NCBI RefSeq assembly: GCF_036373705.1
Contig: NC_089852.1
Span: 1,872,300-1,936,299, forward strand
Origin: Amia ocellicauda
Taxonomy: Eukaryota > Chordata > Actinopteri > Amiiformes > Amiidae
DNA: 64,000 nt
Reading direction: 5' to 3'
The translations under genes were made by a program, and so were the position numbers. The notes under the pieces are model-generated. The model did not search any database, was not told the DNA's origin, and was given only the letters and a program-made list of their open reading frames with translations. This document shows, one piece after another, positions 36,684 to 47,700 of this stretch; the first letter of the stretch is position 1, and every line of letters starts with the position of its first letter.

Positions 36684-39600
36684 CTGAGAGAGAGAGAGAC
36701 AGTTAGAAACCTGGGAATTTGACAGAGTGATTATGCCAGAGACAGCGAGACAGACAGAGTAAGACACATAGACATGCCAGTGAAGCTCGTTTCAAGAGCC
36801 AGTGGGCCAAGTGAAGGCGTCGGCTGTGTGCATCTGGTGCGGTTTTTACAGCTCCAACGGCCGCTTTCTACGACAAACAACTTTTCAAACGACGGACTAC
36901 AAACAGCGTGTCGGATCCAGTGGCAGCGGGAGACAGAGAAGAGACGCTCGTACCCAAACACTTGACCTCTCCCTCGGCGTAGGCGGAAGCGGCACGAGGC
37001 TTGTTGGTGACAAGGGCCAGCTCCCCAAAATACTGCCCCCGGGTGCACCGAGCAATCTCGACCTCTGAGTTGTCCTGTTGCGCCGCCTTTGTCTGAGAGA
37101 GAGGGAGGGAGAGGGAGAGTTAATCCACAGAAAGACGGGGCACATCAGTCCAGTCACAGGGAGGCCGAAAGAATGGCACAGAGAGGGGGCGGGACAGTGA
37201 CAGGGAGGGGGGTGTTGTGCTCACCTTGCTCTTCATCATTATCCTCACCTCCCCCGACTCCACGATGTAGAAACAGTCAGCTTTGTCACCCTGAGAGAGA
37301 CGGGCAGACAGAGGGTTCACACTCATCTTCACCGTATCGATTTTAACTTCTAAAATGCTTATATATTTGATGTAGTTATAACAGATGTATGCTGTTCCAG
37401 TGATTCAGTTCTGTGTCTGGCTGGTCCCGCCCATAAAGCCACCTCTGAATTTGAATTTAAGATAAGACCAGCCATAAAAAACAGACATTAATAATAAAGT
37501 AAACACGTCTGCGTCACTGCGGTGGCGTGGGCTCGAATCCCACTGCTGCCACCAGTGTCAAGTTTAATAACTAGGGACAATGCAAAGGTTCCAACAAATT
37601 ACGTTTCATTCCTTTTCAAAATCGTCAACAGTCAACACTCCCTCTCTACCACATCCGATCTCCTCCTTTGACTGTAACTTTGTTGTTCACTGGTCAAGTA
37701 TGAAAAACTAGCTGAACATTTAAAAAGGGCGACACACTCCCAACATTAAACCAACAAAACAACATCTGCACGTCCCATAACGATCACACTCTGGTACCTG
37801 TGTGATGATGCGCTCCCCGTCGTGGTACATCTTCACTCCTATGACATCGACAATCTTCATCCTCTCAGACAGCTGGAGACACGGGGGGTGGTGTTATTAT
37901 AGAGGACCAGGCCCCACAGTCCCCCTCAAGGCTCAGTCAACCCACTAGGACACCATCCCCCTCCCCTCCAACACAGACTCCCCCCATGCTCCCTCTCAGT
38001 CTCTCACCTCCAGGGACTTGAGCAGAGGCACGGACTCTATGAAGATCTCGTACATCTTCCTCTTCTTGGCGTTGTTCTTCAGTACCAGTCGCCGGAAGGT
38101 CACACGGTCCTGAGAGCGCGAGAGAGAGCGAGAGGAAAATCAGAATCAGAATGAAACGAGAAATATAAAAAGCAGGTTAGTGTCTCCATACAATAAACCA
38201 TAATATAAGTGCAGTTGACTGGTACACGTGCTGGACGCAGTGCTGAGAAAGCGCCACTAGGTGTCAGTGTGACACAGCAGTGCATCAGTGCAGTGTGAAC
38301 CTCTCGCTGCACCAGTGTATTATGTACGTCCCCTTGTCTCTCAGTGTCTCTCACTGGGTCTCCCTCCGTGTCCCCCTGTTGATGTCAGAGTGCCGGTGTC
38401 TCACCAGGCCCCACAGCGCCCCCTCATTGGTGGCGATGATGGTGGCAGCGCGGGGGGTGTTGTACATCAGCGCCAGTTCACCAAAGCTGCCCTTGTTATC
38501 GTACTTCCCCACACACAGGGCCTGTCCCCCCCGCTCCACCACGATGTCAAACACCCCCCTGAGAGAGAGAGAGAGAGAAACAGTGTCATATAGCTTTCTG
38601 ACAGAAAGGGGACGCAGAATTTAATTTAAAATGAGACAGAAGTGGGGGGGGGGGGGGGTCAGAGAGCAAGAGACAGAGAGAGACGCAACTGTCACCCTCT
38701 CTGCTGGGGCTGCCCTGGGATGCGTGGGAGGGGGGGCTGTAACAGGCTGCCAGGCAGAGACAATCAACTGTTAATATGTGTACAAGCGTCACGGATAAGG
38801 AGAGAGAGAGAGAGAGAAGGGGAGGGGGAGGAGAGAGCCCCTCCCACTCCCATGTCCTTGTTCGGCAGTGTTGCCATGGAGCTGCTGGAATGCTTGAGCA
38901 ATAAAGCAGAGCGCATCACACTGCAGAGAGAGAGAGAGAGAGAGAGACACACGCAGGGGCGCACGCACACACACCTCTCTATGACATAGAAGTTGTCCCC
39001 GTCGTCCCCCTGGTTGATGACATGGTCCTTCGCCTGGACTCGGTGCTCAAACATGGCATCAAGGACCTGGGACATCTGCTCCTGGGAGACAGAGATAGAC
39101 AGAGTTCAGACAGGATCGCTTGTCCCTCCCTTTCTTTAACACAGGTCTCACTCTGTCTCACTCTCACGGCTGTTTCAGCAGTAGCCATGGTAATGACACA
39201 CACACACTCTCTCACACTCACAGACACACAGACGTGCACGTGTTGAATGTGTGAGCTATTAAAGTGTTGCGTTATAGGGTATTACAATGTTACACAACAT
39301 GCTTTTGCGTTTTTTTTACTGCAGTATGTTACCACGCCGTGTTATTAGTGTTATTGTGATATCAGAACGTGTTACTACAGTGTTATTACAGAGCAGTTAC
39401 CTGGTCCAGAGTTTTGAAAAGCAGGATGTCACGACAGGCCTCCTGCAGGCGGCAGCGCTGCTCATCTGTTTTGGGGTGAACGACCCGCGGCTCCGTGTCG
39501 TCCTCCTCCTCGTCAGGGTTAAAGGCCTCAGCACACACTGAGGAAGAGACAGGCCGTTACACAGCTGCTCACAGTGAGAGTGCCTCACACCGGCGAGGGG

Positions 39601-41723
39601 ACACACACACTGCCTCACACTGGCGAGGGGACAGACCGACAGACGGACAAAGAGGAGGAATACGAACACTGTTACACATACACCCATGGGAAAACAATAT
39701 TATACTCATTGAAGGGGAAGACAATAACTGTTACACACGCACAAACACTGAGGGGAAGGCAAACTATAACAACCACACACACTAAGGGGGAAGAGAAACA
39801 CTGTTACACACAGTGACGGGGAAGACACTCACCTGACACTCTCCGATTAAATCTGCTGATGGGGGGAGCTGTGGGAGAGAGAGAAGAGGGGGGGGTGTTA
39901 AATCAGAGGAACACATCAGCACAGTACTGGGTCTCACACACATACAGTGCCGTGCGGTGAGACACTGTACAGTGCAGTTGTGGTGTCACAGAAGCCCTAT
40001 GGCCCCCGTGTCCTGAGCCACTGGTCACTCCAGGGTGGGGGGGGGTAACTGCGGTGTGCTCTGCGACCCCTCTCAGCCACTCCAGCGCGGATCAGTTATT
40101 AATGCGATTGCGCCGCGTTTGTGTTTTACTTCCCCGACCCGGGAGATTAGTCTGTTTCCGCTTTGTGTTCGTCACTTAGTTTTTAATCCCTCGTTTCCAG
40201 TTGCAAAAAAAAAAAAAAAAAAAATGTGAAGTGACTTTCTTTTTTTTTGCTTTTAATATGTAAAATGGTAATCCTCTTAGCAGCAATTAAAACTACAGAC
40301 TGAGACAGCAACCCCCCACCGCCTCCACCTCTCCACCAATCTACTCATTCTCCACATGGGGACTAATTGACAGAGAGAGGCAGGGAGAGAGAGAGTATAG
40401 AGACAGAGGGGGGAGAGCAGATAGGGATAGAGTAGAGAAAGAGGGTGAGTGGAGAGAGGGAGGGAGAGCACATTGCACCATATTTCAGTGTTCAACAATC
40501 GTGCACGGTAGCATAGCGTTGTGAGGTATAGCGTAGTATAGTGCAGTGAGGCGTAGTATAGTACAGTATAGTGCACTGTTGGGTACAGTATGCTGTGCAC
40601 AACAATGCAGTAGACTATAGTGAATGATACAGCAAAGCCCAGCCCAGCCCAGCCCAGCGTGGGGGGAGTGACACGGTGTAGAGGGGGCCCCAGTGGCAGG
40701 GCGGTGTGAATGCAAGGGGCAGTCCCGGCAGTAATTGCCCTGTCAGACGGCTGTGTTAGCGGGGCAGTGTGAACCCTGGAGCTGCCACGTGGGGAGGAGG
40801 GGTGGAGAGAGTCAGTACACTAGCCCTGGACTCATCTATCATAGGAGCCGGCGCTGTCCCTGACTGAGCTGAGATCAGAGCACTGTGCTCCCCTATACAG
40901 CGCTACGGCCGTCTGAACAACATTGCTGATTAATGATGGAGACGGGAGGGAGGTGAGCAGCACCAAGTGGCCTTGGACCACTTCAGCGTCACGCACCCGG
41001 CCCCACACACTCTTTCACGGACCCGCACTCTGTCCCGCTCTCTAGCACTAATTATTTAATGAATTCAGCCAAGTTCAATTTACCCGATTGACCGACCAAT
41101 TGGATTCATTAACCCCATATTGCCCAGCTTGATCTTTTGCTCACTGTCTCTTCCCCCACCACCCTGGGCTGTGTGTAGACATTGTGCTCTGTGTTGCAGA
41201 CAATGACAGTGAGGACACTGTGCTCTGTGTTGTTCCTCGCTCTGCCCCCCGATCTTAAGCACAGAGCTAAAATCTGAACAATATAAAACTACACTGAGCA
41301 AAAGGAGAGGTGCAGAGAGAGAGGGGTCTCTTCCTGAGTGTGTGTCTCTGGCTTACTGTGTCTGTGTCTTTGAGTGTGTGGGTCTTTTGTGTGTGTGTTA
41401 GTAATTGTCCATCTGTCTGCGAGTCACTCTTTGTATCTGTGTGGTGTGTGTGAATTTGTGGTGTGTGTGTGTGTATCGGTGCAGTGTGTGTGTCAGATTG
41501 TGAGAGTGTGTGTGTGTGTATATCGGTGTGTGTAGTGTGTGTATAGGTGTGTATTGGTGTGTGTGTGTGTGTCTGTCATCAGTATGTGCGAGAGCTTCGT
41601 TGTTGCCATGGTGACGGAATGCGAGGAAACCCTCCTCATCCTGCCGTCGCCATGCCAACCCATCGTCACCGACTCCTTAATAAGAGAGCTGATTAGAAGC
41701 TCAATGGTGGAGCCCTGCATCTC

Positions 41724-41797
<74 letters not shown>

Positions 41798-44700
41798 TGC
41801 AGGAGGAAAAAGCAGGAGTAAGATGGAGGTAAAGGCAATAGTGAGAGAGGGAGAGAGACGCACAGCAGCACACCCCTGTAGCATGCACACAGCGCCCCCC
41901 ACAGGGACCCCAGCCTCGCAGGGCGCAGCAGCCGCACCGTCCCACAGCACGGCTGGGGGCAGCGCACCGCAGCCACGGGTTCTGCTGCATGAGGGACTCG
42001 CTCTACTGGGGAAGAGAGACAGAGAGGGAGGGATGCAGACTACACAAGCAGCCGTCGTGGCCTGCAGCCCCCCTGCCTGCGCAGCTGCTCTGAGCAAAGA
42101 CACACCTGTTCACTGGCACTGCAGCTATGCTGGTAGAGCCGCTCAGCTCCACTGTGCTCAGGTGAGAGTGGGAGGGGCAGCAGGGGGACGGGGGACCCAA
42201 GGGCTGGGAGGAGAGAAGTGTCTATTCTATTTATAAACAATTTATTTTCCCTCTTTCCCCACATTTCTCTGAAGCAGATCAATTTCCTCGATAGCAGATC
42301 ACATGACCTGGCCCTGGCCAACCACAATGCGGCAGTACTGCTACTACTAGAGCCGCCATTACCAGCACTACTACTGCTTTATTACAATTACTACTTGTAC
42401 AGCTCCCATGACTGCTGCTGTGACATTACTACTATGGCAGCTCTGAACTGCTCCGAACTCCCCCCTGTTGCTGCTCTGAATTCAGCGGCTGCTACACTGC
42501 TACCCACACCGCTATTTATAACAGCACGGCTGCTAATGCTGCTAATACGGCTTTTAATACTTCACAGCAATGAAACTGCTACTGCTGCCGGTGACGAGAC
42601 GCAGTGTGCAGAGAGTGCAGGAATCCCCCCCGTGGCTCGAGGATCGGACCCGGCTCAGACAGGGCGTGCACGGGTGTGTGTGTGCATGTGCTTGTAAGTC
42701 TGTATAGGCGTGTGGGGGAGGGGGGGCAGCTGGAGCCTGTAGGCAACATCAACATGCCACAGACGTCAGGGAACACCGGATTGCCGTACCACGATCCCAG
42801 TCAGATAGAGGGAATCGCTGAGGCACGCGTACACAAGTGACGGGTCTCTGAAATACAGCTGGTACAGAGCAGCCTTCGGGGTAGTGGGGGGGGGGGGAGG
42901 GAGAGGTCACAAAGTCTGAAGTTGTGAGATTTCTCCTTTTCTTTCTGCCACTCCCTCCCTCTCACTCTCACAAGGCCAATTCACAAGGTCTCTGATAAGA
43001 TCGAGGCAGAGAGGGGGAGGTCACAGATATAGGAGCAAGAGAGAAAGACGGGAGAAACCGGAGAGACAGGCGGCCACACTTGGACAGAGACGGGCATGGA
43101 GGGTTACTCCAATGTTGTGGTTGTATTTATTCTTTTCTCTGTGTGTATAAACGCTTTGGCAACTCTGGAGTAAACTTGTCATGCCAATGAAGCTCTGAAT
43201 TGATTCTGATTGCTCTTTTGTGAGTGCAGAGAAAGAGCTGCTCCGTTACAGTGCGATAATACCCCCCCGCCCCTCCCATTCATCTCCATGGTAACTAGGC
43301 TAATTACCCAGGCTGATAATTAATCGGGGGCAGTGACGTCACTGTATTGATCCCGGCTCGAGCAGCAGCTCGCTGTGCCGCTCGGGCAGATGTGAAGCTG
43401 CTGACGCGACAGGAGGCACAGCTGCCCCCCCACTGGAGCGCGAGCCGGGCCGTTCAGTACAGAGTTCTCAGTGTGCGTGCATGTCAGTGTGAGTGTAAGT
43501 GTGCGCGTGTGTCAGTGTGCACGTGTGTGTGTGTGTGTGTGTGTGTCTGTCAGTGTGCGTGAGATGCATCGGTGTTCACTGTCGTATATCAGGTTTATTA
43601 CCTGTCGCAGGCTCTGTTCCCACGGATTCACATTTATAAACACGGTCTCACCCCTTCACACTGTGACACACACAAGCAGACACGTAACGCTAAACAGAGC
43701 ACACACTGGGTGGGGGGGAGAGAGAAGCGGAGACCTACAGACTGAGCACACCGGCGGCCAGTCAGACGAACACACTGACCACACCGGCGGCCAGTCAGAC
43801 CAACACACTGACCACACCGGCGGCCAGTCAGACCAACACACTGACCACACCGGCGGCCAGTCAGACCAACACACTGACCACACCGGCGGCCAGTCAGACC
43901 AACACACTGGCAGCAAGGCAGACCAACACACTGACCACACCGCAGCCTGTCAAATCAACACACTGACCACACTGCCGGCCAGTCAGATTAACACACTGAC
44001 CACACTGCCGGCCAGTCAGATTAACACACTGACCACACCGCAGCCCGTCAAATCAACACATTGACCACACTGCCGGCCTGTCAGATTAAGACACCGGTGG
44101 CCTGTCAGACTAACACACTGAACACACCGGGATCCTTGACTGCACCCCTGCAACGCACACAACACGGTCAGCATGGTACTGCAGGCCCCTCACGTGGCCT
44201 CTGGTTTAGGGGTTTTGACTGGGATCATTGCTGGAAAGCACTTTACTGGCCCTTTTAAAAAAGCACACTTGCAGAGCTACAAACAGCAAGCCCTCAAACA
44301 GAACAGTACAGGCGTCTTGACACTGTGTTAAAAACCCTAGAGCCACAAGTCTCCCCTCCTCCCTCTCATATGATCCCTGTTTCTCTCTCATGATCCCTCG
44401 GTTTCTCTCAAATTCAAAACAAGCTTTATTGGCATGAGATGTTTACACACAAGTATTTCCAAAGCAATTGGGTAAATTGAAATTAAATACAATAACTTTA
44501 AAAAGCTTTACAAATAATACAAATATTATATCAGGTTATTTGTATTTTACATTATTAATGTGCTGTGTTGTTGGTTTGGAGACATGGCTGCAGTTCTCTG
44601 GCCATGTGGCAAGCCGTGATGTACTCTCTCTCTCATATGAAAACTATTGGTCTCAGATGATCCCTATGTTTCTCTCTCTCTCATATATGATCACTCAGTC

Positions 44701-47700
44701 TCTCTTCCCCCTTCCTCTCTAACAGAAGCAGTCCAGTAGACCTCTCACTCCCTTGCATTGTCTCTGTGTCTCTCTCTCTCCCCCTCCCTCCCTCCCCCTC
44801 CCTCCTTCTCTCCCGACTGAAGCCCATAAAAGGAAGCAGTGCTCTCCCAGCACAGATCGGCATTAACCCCTTCACAGCTGCGCTGGAGCGTTCTGCCCGA
44901 CACTCTCACGGACCGAGTGGAGAGAGAGAGAGGGAAAGGACAGGGAATAGGGAGGGGTGAGAAAGAAAGGAATTCCCAGATCCCTGTTCAGTAAGTATCC
45001 AGTAGATTCCCACAGTGAAATGGTGACCCAAGCAATTAGAGTCCAATTTAGTATTCCTTCTCTCTCTCTCTCTCTCAGCGTGCCTCAGTGAACAGGCCCA
45101 GTGCATTCCCACATTAGCGCAATGACCTGTGTAACTGTCCGTGTACATTGTATTCCCTCTCGCTCAGGGTACCCCCCAGAGTGCGTGACTGATTGTCACA
45201 GCTGAGTAACAGGACAGACAGACGGGGCAGACCCGCAGGCCGAGTCCCTGCCCGACTGACCTCCAGTGCTGGCCAGAGGCCGACTTTGCAGCCATGAAGA
45301 GGAATAAACAAACCGATCTAAATCGCCCTGCTTCCCATAGTGGAGACCGACATGCCCGCCTTCTCCAATATTCAGGGCTTGCGATTCGGCACAGTACGGG
45401 ACAATGCAGGAGAGTGTAGTCCAGTACTGAATGGTATAGTCCACAAAGACTGCCACTCTCACACACACACCGACGCACTCACACACACAAGCACTCTTGC
45501 TCTCACGCACGCAAACACAAAAGGACGTTCTCGGTCGCTCTCACACGCATGCGTGTGAGAGAGCGAGCACGCGTATGCGTGTGTGCGTGAGTGTGTGTGT
45601 GTGTGAGAGAGCGAGAGCGCATGTGTGCACATGAGTGCGTCGGTGTGTGAGTGTGCGGGCTCTGTCCCTCTCACACACACACACAGGTTACTGGATTCCT
45701 CTCGGTGCCGAAGGGGGCACTGACAGACCCTGTCTGACTGGCTATCAGCACTCGCCCCATAGATGACATTTACGCAGCCTGACCCAGGAGAGAGGGAGGG
45801 AAAGAGACAGATAGGGGGGAAAAAAAAAAAAGAGGAAATAAATTATATAAAGAGGGGAAGTAACAGTGTGAGCAAGAGAAAGAGAAAAAAACAGAAGGGG
45901 GAGAAAGAGGGAGGGAGGGAAGGAGGAGGGGTGTTATCGTGGTGATACATCACCCTCTGTACAGCTCTGTTTACAGTGGTCTTCAGACAGACAAGCTTTG
46001 GCAAAACTGGTGCAACACTCGTGCCAATAAAACTATTTTTACATTTGGGAGCGAAAGACAGAAGGAGAGAGGGATAAAGAGGAACGGAGGGCGCTTGAGA
46101 GAGAGAGTGAAGGAGAATGAGATTCAAATTCTTGGAGGTGTAAATATTTGTCTGGTGTGTCAGTTTTATGCTGTATCTGTTTCTGGCAGCACCGCTCAGA
46201 CCAACCTGGCAATAAAACTCAACCGCACTGAACTGAGGCTACGAGAGGGAGAGGGGGAGGGGAGAAAGAGAAAAAAGACAGAGGGAAAGAGCGACATGTA
46301 AACATTTACAGTTCTAGTTCTCAGTACAGCACACTGACTGCCCTGCCTTCCTCTCTGTCCTACTCTCTCTACTCCCCCCCACCCCCAAACCGCCCATGGA
46401 TTTAATCACATCGAGCTGGACTTGACTCAAACACATTGAACTAATGGCTGTTTTCATTACTGAGTGCAGACCGCCACCGGGGGGGGGAGAGAGGGAGATC
46501 AGGGGAGGAAGACGGACAAGACTGAGATCCTAAGACTTTGTGAGGGAGGGAAGGAGAGAAAGAGAGAAGGAGACAGACAACAAAAGACCGATGCAGGGGA
46601 GAGAGGGAGACACATCCACAACAGCAGCAGGGCTTGAGAAAAAGAATGGAGGGAAGGGGGGGTGAGAGGGGACCTAAAAGAGACAGATAGAGAGGGAGGG
46701 AGACAGACGTCAATGGGTTATCTAGGCCAGCGATGCGCCTCTGCTATATTTCCCTATTGATCAGCGACCTGCAGACCCAGACCAGTGGCCTATACTGACC
46801 CTGAGCCCTTCAGAGGGAGGGAGAGACAAACACACAGAGAGAGGGAGAGGGAGAGGGAGAGAAGTAAGGTTCAGTTTTTACAGCAAGGAAGTAGTTAATG
46901 GTGTCAATACAGCTGGTACATTGGGGGAGGGTGGGGGCCAGAGCTAGACACACACAGAGAGAGCGAGAGAGAACCTTTTTCAATTAAAAAAATCATCACT
47001 GCTGTCTACTCTGCTTCTCCACACCTGCATAGCAACCGCGGAGCTCCGTCCCCGTCGCTCTCGTGCGGACCCTCTCCCTCGCTCTCTCGCCCTCATCCTC
47101 CCTTTCTCAGAAAATAACACCCTGCCTGCCTGCCTCTCTCTCTCCTTCTGTACATCACAATGCACTCTCTCTCTGTTGTATAGAATCACACTGTTCTCTC
47201 CATCTTTCCCTCCTTCTGTCAGAGCCACACAGTTCTCTCTCCCTCCTTCTGTCACACACCACCCTGCTGCACACACACACACACTGCAGGCTGTAGTAAC
47301 TCTACTGCCCACTCGATGTCCAACACCACTCACTTCAAACAGAGCGGCGGTGGCGGGGGGGGGGGGCCTTGGGTTGTTGTTTTTGGTCGTGTTTTTAAAC
47401 ACTCGTTTAGCCTTGGCTAAAATATCATGAAAACGGCCGATCGTAACAACTACAACAGTACCACCGGACCACAAGAGCCGCCCGTCCACCCTGCGGACAA
47501 GCGCGAGACAATGGCCGTGCGGACAGAGTGAGGGACCAGCAGGGACAGGGCAGGGCGCGCGGCCACAGCTGGTTCCTGTGCTGGGGGGTGGGGGGGGGGG
47601 GATTGTATAGCTACAACACGCAGTGCAGAGATGCTGATGGGGAGAGAGAGAGAGAGAGAGATGCATTTCTTTATTTTGCTGTTATTCAGATAAGTGTTTT

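Noticed and set aside
43471-44064. A 197-codon HTGGQSDQ repeat protein
   Set aside because: It is a minisatellite in an intron of the opposite-strand gene PRKAR2A, with an open frame on the other strand too.
43740-44140. CRISPR-like array of regular repeats
   Set aside because: Repeats are head-to-tail without unique spacers, in a vertebrate intron with no cas genes.
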